DNA of 64,000 nucleotides, taken from Hydractinia symbiolongicarpus. Its lineage: Eukaryota > Cnidaria > Hydrozoa > Anthoathecata > Hydractiniidae. The DNA is taken from positions 9,176,001-9,240,000 of the forward strand of contig NC_079884.1 in NCBI RefSeq assembly GCF_029227915.1. Direction: 5' to 3'. This document shows positions 1 to 11,058 of this stretch, in pieces. The notes beneath the pieces were generated by a model. It made no database searches. It had not been told where the DNA came from and was given only the letters and a program-made list of their open reading frames with translations. Position numbers and translations under genes: made by a program. The number at the start of each line of letters is the position of its first letter. The first letter of the stretch is position 1.

Positions 1-760
1 AGATGTGGCATCTCGTTAACAACTTGAAAGTAAATTGATGAGATGTGGCATCTCGTTAATAATCTAAAAGTAAATTGATGAGATGTGGCATCTCGTTAAC
101 AACTTGAAAGTAAATTGATGAGATGTGGCATCTCGTTAACAACTTGAAAGTAAATTGATGAGATGTGGCATCTCGTTAACAACTTGAAAGTAAATTGATG
201 AGATGTGGCATCTCGTTAATAATCTAAAAGTAAATTGATAAGATGTGGCATTTCGTTAACAACTTGTAAGTAAATTGATGAGATGTGGCATCTCGTTAGC
301 AATCTGAAAGTAAATTGATAAGATGTGGCATTTCGTTAACAACTTGAAAGTAAATTGATGAGATGTGGCATCTCGTTAACAACTTGAAAGTAAATTGATG
401 AGATGTGGCATCTCGTTAACAACTTGAAAGTAAATTGATGAGATGTGGCATCTCGTTAATAACTTGAAAGTAAATTGATGAGATGTGGCATCTCGTTAAC
501 AACTTGAAATTAAATTGATGAGATGTGGCATCTCGTTAACAACTTGAAAGTAAATTGATGAGATGTGGCATCTCGTTAACAACTTGAAAGTAAATTGATG
601 AGATGTGGCATCTCGTTAACAACTTGAAATTAAATTGATGAGATATGGCATCTCGTTATCAATCTAAAAGTAAATTGATGAGATATGGCATCTCGTTATC
701 AATCTAAAAGTTAATTGATGAGATATGGCATCTCGTTAACAACTTGAAAGTAAATTGACA
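1..760. repeat. 40-bp minisatellite, 19 copies, in Vav intron
   Basis: Nineteen head-to-tail 40-bp units run from base 1, so the array probably continues upstream of the window. Copies differ by only a few substitutions (aacttgaaag versus aatctaaaag), and the last unit decays at about 757. Each unit carries the inverted repeat gagatg-tgg-catctc, a potential 6-bp hairpin with a 3-base loop, so hairpin units recur every 40 bases. 40 is not a multiple of three and no long frame is open, so it is not coding. It precedes the first visible Vav exon and is therefore probably intronic. Confidence 0.97.
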
Positions 761-1267
761 CACTAAGTCATTTTCACTTATCTTCTCCTTTTTTGTTGCT
801 TAGTGTTGATGCTTCTTATTCAGTGAATATTTCTACCTATAGTTTCTTTTCATAATTTACAATTTTGATGTTACAATCACGATTGTATCCCTATTTGTTG
901 TTATTCATTAGATCACCCGCAATGCCAGCGATGAAAAATCGCCTAATAAAGATTAGTCCTTAGTCAATCAGGGTGTTAGTTAGAATTAAGGAGTTGAGAA
1001 CTGAAAAGTTTTTTCTGCAGTTGGAAGTATTGGTTGGCTCTTTGATTTCTTAATTAAGGTTTACTTTCACTATTTAAACTATAATGGATTAAAAATTTAA
1101 TGAAATGTTAGAATACTAAATACTAAAATACTAGAATTTCGAATTGGAAAAATCGCTTGTTTAGGATCCCCTTTTAGTTAGGTATTTATTTTTAGCTTTA
1201 GCGAGTAACGGAAATCCAAGGAGAGAAATAATATTTTTATACTAAAAATGTATCTTTGTATTTTCAG

Positions 1268-4200
1268 TTTAGTCAAGGTTGGTTTGTCCAGGCTCACACA
1301 AATGACGGAGGTATGCTAAAATTATGTACTGATCATCGCATCTCTCAGTCGTAATTTATATAAAGTGTACTTGTTTTAACGTCCCGCATATTTTTCTTTT
1401 TTTTTGTAGTGTGTGAGGCCAAAAATTGCACGATGTATGCGAAAACACAACAAGATAAAATAACTTGGGTATCAGAATTATCCAAGTGCATGTAAGTAAA
1501 AATGCTTATTTTTTGTGATGTATTATTTTATACTAATACTATTCGTTATTGTGTGAGAAATCCACAAGTTCACTCATATTCCGAGCTTCAAATTATCGCT
1601 GGTTGTTCATGGAACGCTACTTAGTGCAGACTTAGCACAAAGATGTGGCTATTATTTTGAACAAAATACGGGTATTAATAAACCAGATATTTTTACGCTA
1701 TGTTATTTGGGTCTGCTACAATTTTTGTGTGTAATTTACTTTTACGAATAGAAAACGCAAATGTTGGCAAAATTCACGGAATTTATGTTCGCATTTTATT
1801 ATTTTAACTGCTCTTCAGCAATGTTTATACCTTGTCAATTAGAAGTTTAAGGTCTTACAAGACTGGCTACACTGGCATTAGGTGCAATGTTTTTACACAT
1901 GTAACGTATTTAAATTTAGAGAAGCAGTTTCTTTAACAGAGTGGCAAGGGAAGATGGGTAAGTTTGAACTTCGTTACATTATGGAATCTACTTGTTGGGG
2001 TTTATTGTTCTGACTGGTTCAGACAACAAGTTCAATGCAGCTTTTGTATTTTTCCAACTCGTTTTCACTGTTCTTGTTTAGATCATCATAATTTTGAACT
2101 GACAACATTTGAATCTCCGCAATGTTGTCACGTGTGTAAAAAACTATTGAGGTAGATCTCTTCCTTTCTTCGATCATGTTGTTTTGCATACATACATATA
2201 GTTCATTATACATATTATGATATATATATTATATTTTTAGGGGGCAAATAAGTCAAGGATATAAATGCAGCAGTAAGTGAGATTATTTTTGATCTGTTAG
2301 ATGTTGCAGACAAACCGTTATTTTATATTGTTATTTTTATTTGTATATTTTGTACTTTTTTCTCTTTTAGTTTGCAGACTTCTTATACACAAAGAGTGTT
2401 TAATTAAATGTCCGAAGTGTGGCATCAAACGTCCAACAAGAGATCCCACAAGTAAGATTTTCTTCTTTGTTGATGTGAATTTCTTAGTAAGTAAAGTCAC
2501 GCCACTGTTTAAATTATAAAAAAACAACATAATACGTAATTTTTCTAAATACGGATCTGTTTTCTTTCTTTTTAAAATTTTTTTCAATCTTAAGCCACAC
2601 GCCGTGCTGGCAGAGATGAGTATGAACAAAGCAAGTTGAAGAGGTGAGATCGTGTGCCGTCTATCTCGCACTGTCTCGTGGCGTGGGGTTGTATTGTAAC
2701 GCACCTACAAGGAAAACACAATATAGTACTACAATTCCTCTGGATAATTTCTTTTACAGAGGCTGTCTGTATTGTGTGTTCTTTATGCTCGTGAAGTGTT
2801 GTGTATGTAGCAGTAATAAGTTATATTTGTCATAGAACATGAATCGCCAAATGACAAACCGAAGAGACAGTAAGTTGTTAGATGTTGCAAACTCACCTGC
2901 ACTTATGTGTTTTTTTTGTTCCTTGTTATCTGTAGTCCACTGATCAACTACATGCCTGTTTTTAGCGCAATTTAATTACCTTTCTATCATTGGCTGCAGT
3001 GACGAAGATACCTTTTTTTACTTCTATTTATTTTTTCAGGAGGCAAACTTTTCCCCTGGAGGGTAAAATAGTCGCATCATTTTTTAGAATTGTCCTCACT
3101 GTCAAATAATTTTTTGATAAAAACAAAATATAAATGTGTTTTTTTTATGCTTATTTTAAAAATAGGAGAATTTGCGCAAGTTAAGGAGGCACTTATCGTC
3201 TAAATAGTTACACTAGAATACTGCTAGCCTGTGTTCAATACATTTTAACCTGTACACACATACCAATACAGATATACTCAGGCTAACCACTAAAACTACC
3301 GAATTTATTGAAATGAGCGCCTCCCGTAATCAGCGCCCCCGTTAGCCCTGAGAGGGAGCTTGTTAAAAAATTATTCAATAAAGTAAAAATAATACAACTT
3401 TTTCAACTTTTTATTTTTTTAGTGCTGTCTTACAAATGTTTTTATAAGTATAATAAATTGTACATTTAAGGGTTTTTTTTCAATATCTTTTCAATATTTT
3501 GATAGCACCTTCCTCAAATAAGCGCCTCCTCTCAATGTCTCGATATTTAGCGAGCGCTTTAAGCGCTCGTTTGAGCAGATACGTTACTTATAAGTACAAC
3601 ATTAAAACGGAATGTAGTTGGTCAACGGCTAGGGGTATTTAAAGTAAATGTTTTTAAGTGGACCAAGATTTTTATTTTAATTTCAAGAAAGTGTTCTACC
3701 TACTATAGTTTTTCCCTTACGCTTAAGATCGATAATAACATTACAGTACAAATCCGTTCATTCGAATGTCGCTGAATTCGAACGTTCTTTATTTCGAAGG
3801 AATTTCGGTCCCTTGTGTGTTCGAATTAACAGACGTGGACTGTATTTTGACTTTTGAGTTATTCACCACACACAAATTACAAGGTTAACCCACTTTAGCT
3901 AACGTCAGAAAATTGTCTCGATTTGTGGGCAAGGAAACAGGCGTCTAGACTGATCATATTTATAGGTTTCCGTTTGAAATTTGCCACACAGAAAACAAAT
4001 ATCCTTGTGACCACAAACATGTTGTTTACGTTTTGTTATTGTGAAAAACATTTTCTTTTTTTTACCAGTGATTCGAGCAAGCTTCCAACGAATGACCATT
4101 TTCCATCTTCTAACTCTCTTGATTTAAAGAAATACCCGTGGTAAGTAGTTACGGTGTGATGGCCAACTCTTAAAACTTTTAAATCTAGAAGTGATGAAAG

Positions 4201-5494
4201 TATTCCACAATTAGATCCCCTTAAATACCGAATAGACACCAGACGCACCCTCTAATAGACACTCCTATTTCAGTAAACACTATTCGAAACATGCAAGTGT
4301 TGATTTTTACCGCTAAGCATCTTAAAACCAATTTCAAACATGGCAAGAGGATATGGTCGATGCTTCACCGGCTTTTTCATATAATTGACGATGACGATAT
4401 TGATAAAATATTGTGAAATATGTATTCCACTTACAAAGAAACATGCAGTAGTTTTTTGAACGTCCTGCCTTTTGATCAGATATTTTCAATATTTTCGTTT
4501 TATGTCACTCTGTCATAAAATGATCCTTCCAGTGCGATTATTATTTTAATCTTATGATTTCTAGGTATGCAGGTGTCTTATCACGTGATGAAGCGGCACA
4601 AATTCTTGTGAATTATGGTGACGGAGCATTTTTAATCCGAGAAAGTCCGAATCAACCGGGGCTTGCAATAAGCATCCGATATAAAGTGGATACGAAACAC
4701 ATCAAAATAGGACATTCGAACAATCGTTTCTTTCTTACTGATCCAAAACAGTTCCCATCTATAGCAGATTTGGTAATGTATTACAAAAGCAACTCTCTTG
4801 GTACCAGCTTTCCATCTTTACCGACTAAACTAACTAGAGGAGTAGCAAGTAAGTGGCCTGAGGACTAGTTTTATATTATCGTGATAACGACAGGCGAATT
4901 TCTTACTTAACTTTTTTAGGAGCTGTGAAGCGTGTTATGATAGCAAAGTTTAACTGGGCGGCACGCAACCCTCAAGAACTCTCGTTTCAGGTATCTTTTC
5001 ATTATTTTCATTTTTTCACAACAGGCATCCTGAATCCTAGAATTATTTTGAAAAATGAGGATACTTATTTTATTGTCAATTTCATGAAAGATAGTGTTGC
5101 TACGCCTGAATGTTTAACAAACACCTGCTTTTTACTCTGCACGGTCGTCAAATTATTTGTTCGATACGTTTTTATGGTAGTTAAGTTCTCATAGCATTCG
5201 AATGTTATTTCTATGTCATACCCAGTTTACGTGCTAGTCCTAAGAGATGTTATTGTTCATTCTAAAAGTGATTTGTTTTTCGTATATGTGACAACTCTTT
5301 GTTTTCGCGTAGATGGGTGACAGAGTTAGCGTGCTAAATGATGAAGGGAATTGGTGGCTTGGTGAATGTCGAGGAAAGGTGTGTAATTATCACTCATTTG
5401 TAAGTTTGATTTGCTTATTTATTTAGTCGTGTTGTTTGTTCATTCATTTTTATTTTTATAGGAGGGTTTCTTTCCAAATAATTATGTAGAATAA
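1268..5494 (+). CDS. Vav: Vav-type Rho guanine nucleotide exchange factor, C-terminal part (PH end, C1, SH2, SH3)
   Basis: Twelve exons: 1268-1310, 1410-1491, 1920-1957, 2082-2151, 2241-2272, 2371-2451, 2595-2643, 4069-4140, 4565-4848, 4920-4990, 5313-5378, 5462-5494. All have GT-AG borders and join in one frame (921 nt, 306 residues plus stop). The first two exons encode the C-terminal strand and helix of a PH domain (DKITWVSELSK). Exons 4-6 encode a C1 zinc finger whose Cys/His spacing is H-x12-C-x2-C-x13-C-x2-C-x4-H-x2-C-x6-C, the short last gap being the Vav pattern. Exon 9 is an SH2 domain with FLIRES and HIKIG; it starts with the WYAG typical of Vav. Exons 10-12 are an SH3 domain (NWWLGE, then GFFPNNYVE) that ends the protein. 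Vav proteins activate Rho/Rac GTPases after tyrosine phosphorylation. The N-terminal CH and DH parts must lie upstream of the window. No SH3 is found between C1 and SH2. Certain as to family; exact splice sites were set by eye. Confidence 0.9.
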
Positions 5495-6100
5495 AGCAAA
5501 GTAATGAACGTAAGTTTCTTATCTTTCATCTCTACTTTCTTATTTTTCTTTATAATTATTTCTTTATGTATCTAACTTTTTCACAGATCTGTACTTCTGA
5601 TTTTATGTTTGAAAACATCTGTGCAACTCAATACGTTTTTCATAAGAACCGTTTGGTAAAATTCGGAGAAATTTATATGCAGGCAGCTTGTTTTAATTTG
5701 TAATTTTCCATTACGTCCGATTTTTTTTGAAAATTGTGTTTATATTTCGATTTATCTGTTTTATCATGATCATTTTTCTTTTCACTTTTTGTTCGACGAT
5801 GCGAGTTGATGCCGAGTTTTTATTTCTTTTTTTTCCAAGTTTATTTTTTATTATTCCAAAATATTCCATTCGCAAAAAAGGAACACAACCTTTCTACTTT
5901 TTCTTGCGACTATAAATTTACGCTTTATTGGTCGAATTTGCGTAAAAAAATGTTGTATTTGTGACCGGACAAACCAACAATATCACTCTTTACATTCCAA
6001 TCACTGATACTGCAAAATATTTTATATTTTCCATTGTACTTCTGTAATGGCGAACTTCTTTTTACCTTATGAAAAATAAATTGTTTCGCAGAGAAATCGC
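5495..6100 (+). other. 3' untranslated region of the Vav gene
   Basis: T-rich non-coding sequence follows the stop codon. A polyadenylation hexamer AATAAA lies at 6075-6080, giving a plausible transcript end near 6100. Another AATAAA at 5490-5495 overlaps the stop codon and is probably not used. Confidence 0.5.
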
Positions 6101-6620
6101 CGCGCGGAAATCCAGTAATCGTCTGCTGTGGTTTGATTAAAAATTTTTAATTTTTTTAGTTATAAATTCGACATTGAATGTATAAGCAGATGGAAATCAA
6201 CACTCCCTTCAGAAGAAATTTTAACGCCCGTTTTTTTTATGCATAATGGTGTGAAAGCCATTGAAATTTTATTACGTTGGATGGTTATAGAATCGATATT
6301 TTGTCATAACAAAGATATAATTATTTTTCCGGCTCATTTCTTTGTAATATTTTTAAGAGAACTTCTCCAATTTTTATACTTTCCACGTATCTATGTGTCA
6401 TCTTTGCCAATCAGGCTAAAAGGTAATATCATCAGCAGAAACCTGTTTTTGTACTGTTTATTTGCTGTTCTTTCTATACTTTGTTCATCTTTCACTACCT
6501 TTTTTTAATTCGATCACCTTTCACCTCTGTTTTTTTTAGAATTTTCTCAGCGTTGCTACGATGTTAACATGTAATGTATAGAGTTTATTTGCTTGGATGG
6601 GATCCGTCCAAAACAAAACA

Positions 6621-6832
6621 CAGGGTGTCCACTCTGTCAGAAATGTTAGGACTTGTCTGGAATTTTGAAAATATAGGCAAAATGTCGAGGAAATATTGTC
6701 TTTTTTATAAAATATCACTAATTTTAAAAGTCTCAGCTTCCTTAACAATCAGCTAGTTCATCATCCATATAGGAAAAGGGAAGAAATTTCGAATCAAGGT
6801 TAACTTTTGAGCAGACACCCTGTTTTTTTCAA
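6621..6832. mobile_element. Short hAT-like non-autonomous element
   Basis: The segment starts with cagggtgtccactctgtcag and ends with gcagacaccctg, giving terminal inverted repeats of about 10 bp (CAGGGTGTC / GACACCCTG). The first 60 bases resemble the widespread metazoan hAT-type MITEs that begin CAGGGTGTC and contain repeated TCAGGAAA-like words. I see no intact 8-bp target duplication, so the copy is old or its borders are slightly off. It has no coding capacity. Confidence 0.5.
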
Positions 6833-8550
6833 AGAACAATGAACTGCAAAAGTGAAGATTTTTCCTTACTTTATCATTCGTGTTAATAAGACGATAGTGA
6901 ATGTGAGAAATCTCTCAATCCTTTAAATCTCATTGGTTGACGGATCCCGTTTGTAGAATCTCATTGGTTGATGTAAATTTTAACGACTGCTCAGCAGAGG
7001 AAAATAATAATGATAATTTTTTTTTTCATAAAGAATTTTTTTGTAATGAATGTTGAGGATAATTTTCTTTTTTATTGCATTTAAATATAATTTAGGAGTT
7101 GGTAGAAAGTACAAGACTCTCGGTTTAAATATGTCGTAACTTTTGCCAAGATGCCATCCTGACTAAAAAAATGTATCCCAGGTGAAAACAAATCTTGGAT
7201 GGTTGCAAAAGTAATCGAGTCCAGTTGGACATGAGAGTCACATTACTTTTAATCAAATATTTCTTACTTAGGAAATGATGCAATATATTTAATGTTAATT
7301 TAGTTTAGAACCTTTGTTCATATGATCCTTTGTACATATCCTATATAGGGTTTTTATTCTTTATTTTTTAGTCCAGACATCACTCACACTATATGCAGGC
7401 TGTTTTATGTTTGTTATGACACCTTATTTGCAAGATGTTAATGTTTTGACCTTCTCTATGTTATTACTTGTGGTCTGTGTGCTTAAAATTGCTCTGCGCA
7501 GTTTTCCCTCGGACCCCTTTTCCCAGAGCAATTGATTACTTTAAGCTAGCATGGTGCGGAACTTATGCGTGTAACCAATGATGTAACGGGTTTGTTTTTT
7601 CAGACTAACGAGTGTTCTCTTCATAGTGGGTTGTCACGACCTACAAATTCTTAATCTGTGGTTTCCTAATGGAACTCGTTATATGACCACGTGACTATCC
7701 CGCTGCGTTTGTTTTCTCTCTGCAATACCATCGTCTTTGTTGACACGATTACATGTTACCATGAAAACAAAATACCCCATGATGATTACAATTACTGTAA
7801 CTATTGGTAACGACAATTATTGACGTCAATACAAAATTACCCTCAAAGACAGTGTAGTATGATTTACAAAATACCAGACATGAACTGGAAGGTAGGTATC
7901 GTGTGCAATCATTTTTTATCGGATACTTTTTTTGTGCTTTACCCATGTTTGTAGGATATTCATTTCTGAGAATAATTTTTTTGGAAGAATGAATAAATTT
8001 TTCGTATTTAAAAAGACAGGCATAATACAGTGTAGCTAAATATGTTCTTAACGTTTGGCGAATTCATAGGTTCTTATAAAAAACACCTGTAAATGTATGG
8101 AGCCCGCTAAAAAAAATCTGCTTTCGATGCTATCACTATGTATTCTTACTTTTGTGGATTTTATTTTTGTGACTTAATTATATAACGTAACTATTTGTGT
8201 GGGACACAATACTCCAATATAAATTTAACATTTAACCCCTCCCCTGCAAGGAAATTAGCACTCTCAAGGTAAGCGAATCAGATGACTAAATTTAATGGGA
8301 CCACATACTGTTCGATATTTCTGAAATTACAAAGATTTGCTCTTGCTAATCCAAAATTTGTCTCACTTATATCGATGGTACCATGTTTTTGTTACATCGA
8401 ATTGAGGTGAGTATTAGGCTGTAATTGTCTTCAAGATTCCAGCTGGTTTAAATAGTCAGCTATGTCAGAGGAGACAAAAAGGTCTAAGGTTAAATATAGG
8501 GTTAGGTTTTTTCCATATCCTACGTTACAAAGGAGAAATGTCGTAGCTTA

Positions 8551-9218
8551 TTAAAGCTTGGTTTCCATCTGATGTTAATTTGCGTTTAAAAGGTGCGCTT
8601 TTGGAGTTATTACTTTAATTGGAGAAACTTTCGCGAGAAAAAAAATTCGCGAAATTAAAAAAATTCGCGAAGTTTTTTGGATAAACTTTCGCGAATGAAG
8701 AAATTCGGAAACTTTCGCGAGATAAAGTTTCGCGAATGAAGAAACTTGCACATTTTCGCGAGATAAACTTTCGCGAAAATGAAAGTTTCTCTCGCGAAAG
8801 TTTCTTCAATTAAAGTATTTACACGAATTCGCGCGAACACAATTTTAAAGGATGAAGCATATTATGTGTGCAAAAGCCATTTCTACAAACATTTTTTTCA
8901 CAATGGCTGACAAAAAAGTTTATATTTAAAAGATTATATATTAATTCTTCTGGAAGATTCTCCATATTGCCCTCGTTGTGCAAAAAATGCACGGTCCTAA
9001 AATCTCGACAATTTTTTTTTTTTCCTATTTTTTATTTCGCTTCATAAAAATTCATAAAATGTTGTTAGACGCACTTTACCAACGTAATGAATTAAAAAAG
9101 CGTTGATTTTACTTGTAATGGAAACTTCCTCGCGCTACTAAATACTCAATATGATTAAATCTAAGGTCAACATTAAAAAACTTAACGCGATTTAACGCCA
9201 AATGGAAACCAAGCTTAA
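8551..9218. mobile_element. TTAA-flanked MITE, long copy (family copy 1)
   Basis: The two ends form an imperfect inverted repeat of about 30 bp (agcttggtttccatctg at the left, the reverse of caaatggaaaccaagct at the right), bounded by TTAA at 8551-8554 and 9215-9218. A second copy of the family lies at 39057-39202, with the same ends, the same TTAA borders and a shared inner part (ttgtaatggaaac followed by an atttaacgcca block). TTAA borders suggest mobilisation by a piggyBac-type transposase, but the ends do not start with the usual CCC, so this is inference. This copy carries an extra block of TTCGCGAA-type palindromes at 8621-8830. No coding capacity. Confidence 0.8.
8621..8830. repeat. 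Cluster of TTCGCGAA palindromes inside the MITE
   Basis: About 210 bases contain roughly ten copies of the core TTCGCGAA or TTCGCGAG in both orientations, joined by variants of actttcgcgaatgaagaaa. CpG is strongly enriched compared with the surrounding AT-rich DNA. The block can fold into many alternative hairpins. Open frames on the minus strand here (repeated FAKVYLAK-like words) are a by-product of the repetition. Confidence 0.85.
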
Positions 9219-10953
9219 CAGGAAAAGTTAGTTTCGACAGAAAACGCTGGTTTTCAGGTAAACAGAAACTTGCAAATCACAGGCGGAAATCTTAAACTCG
9301 ATCCCAGACCTTTTTCTGAGATTGCGGAAAACAGGATGGAAAAACAAAAAATAGATGCACGTTATGGACACTAGGTAAATTATTGTGGGAGATGATCATT
9401 GGTTTCTATCCCTAAGTTTGCTTTTGTTTTTTTTGTGATCTTTTTTTTCTTTTGCGAATTTTTTGAATGACTGAAATATTGTAAAATCCAACAGCTTAGT
9501 CACTACGATCTATACAATGACATCTGATGCGTATTAAATGATATAACAACTAATATATGAATGATGTAAAATCTGAATGCCAAGCAATTTTCTTTTATTC
9601 TAACTTAAAAATATTCTGTCACGCACACCATATAGTGGGGTAAAATCAGTGACAAAAATCTTAGAATACTCACTAATAACACTAATAATACTATACTAAA
9701 CATTTTAGGCCTCAGACTCCCTTCAGATCTATCCAATGGCAAGATAAAAAAAGAGACAAAGAGCCTGGGGTCGAGGTTGGAATAGTACATGTAGTATAAT
9801 AATATAAACTGGTACAGAGCTACGAGGTTTTAAAGTTTCACCAATTCAGAGGGCAAACATAAATTTTTTAAATAGAAAACTGTAGGAGGAAAATTTTAGG
9901 AAATCTCAAAATTAGTGAGCCACAAGCAATAAAGATCGCATCTGAGATGACAAAACTAGTTCAAAAACTCTCCACAAGATATAAAAGAATGTATAAAAAA
10001 TATCCCGATTAATTTTATAATGTTAAACGCAAATTTGCAAGGATTTTTCGAAAGCATTAATTGTAAAATTGATCATTTTAATAATTTCGTTCGATTTTTA
10101 ATAAATACAGAGAATATTTTTTTCATAAAGATGAATTTTCTTGTTTTTTTAAAAAAAAGGTCAAAATCCTGTTGAGATACGGACGGCCTATATACTCCTA
10201 GTCCAATCATTGAAAGATCCTTCTTTAACCGATCCACTGGGGTTGGAATTTTGAAAAAGATCATAAATACGCCAGAAGTATCGAAAATGTGAAATAAACT
10301 AGATTCGTTGTTGCTGTTTTGGAATTGTGAACGACGAGTTTCATGATTAAATTTTGCTGGCCATCCTCTTTCTTCATTTTTTTGTGTCAAAATTGTAAGT
10401 ATTTCGTAAATAATTTTGTTTTATTTTTGAAAAGAGTAAGAAAAACAACAAATAGCATAATGTTACCATTTTTGGAAACTATGTTTATCTGGTTGCTATG
10501 TCCCCTTGAGCAGGGGAGTGGAACTAAAGCTTTAAATATTTAGTAAAGTATTATTAATAAGCATGCGAAGATTCACGCATTTAGCACAAATTGCAATCCC
10601 GTCCCCAGGACTTGCTAGGCTTTATATTTTTGCACGGCTTAAGTCACAAATATTTTGCATCGATTTCCCCTACTATGTCGTTCATCGATCAAATTTAATT
10701 TTAACTTCAAAAGTGTCTGCATACTTGAGCGTTACAGCCGGCGTGTATTCTAGGAAAACAACAGGAGTGGAATAACGGCTGGGTGTGGTAGTGGTTTAGA
10801 AAATGTAGGAGGGAGGTGGAACAATTTAATTACAAGCAAAGGTTATTTGACTGGATGTTTTATAAATTAAATACTTTGTTCGTCATCTCAATGAATTTAT
10901 AAATGAATAAAAATAAAATAAAGAGTTGGGGTCAAGAGATGCGTTTTTTGTAC

Positions 10954-11058
10954 AACCTCGTCCCCAGGGGCTTTTGCCTTTTTGACATTGACATGTTTAG
11001 CCGTAAAGTAAGCGCTAGCGGCTTTGACATAGGCAACACACACTGGGGACCAAGATGC
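10954..11058. mobile_element. Short element with gtccccag ends
   Basis: It begins aacctcgtccccaggggc and ends cactggggaccaagatgc, an imperfect inverted repeat around gtccccag/ctgggga(c). A related left end (aaccttcgtccccaggg followed by a tttgctttttcg tract) occurs at 39631-39662, so the family is dispersed. No target duplication was recognised and there is no coding capacity. Confidence 0.45.

Noticed and set aside
1-760. Possible CRISPR array
   Set aside because: The array is directly tandem without variable spacers and lies in an animal gene, so it is a minisatellite.
2836-3062. Two short exon-like pieces in the Vav C1-SH2 gap
   Set aside because: They introduce a stop or shift the frame in every phase combination; the direct 2643 to 4069 join keeps the frame.
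8615-8840. Open frames with FAKVYLAK-like repeats on the minus strand
   Set aside because: They are read from the TTCGCGAA palindrome block of a MITE and have no exon context.
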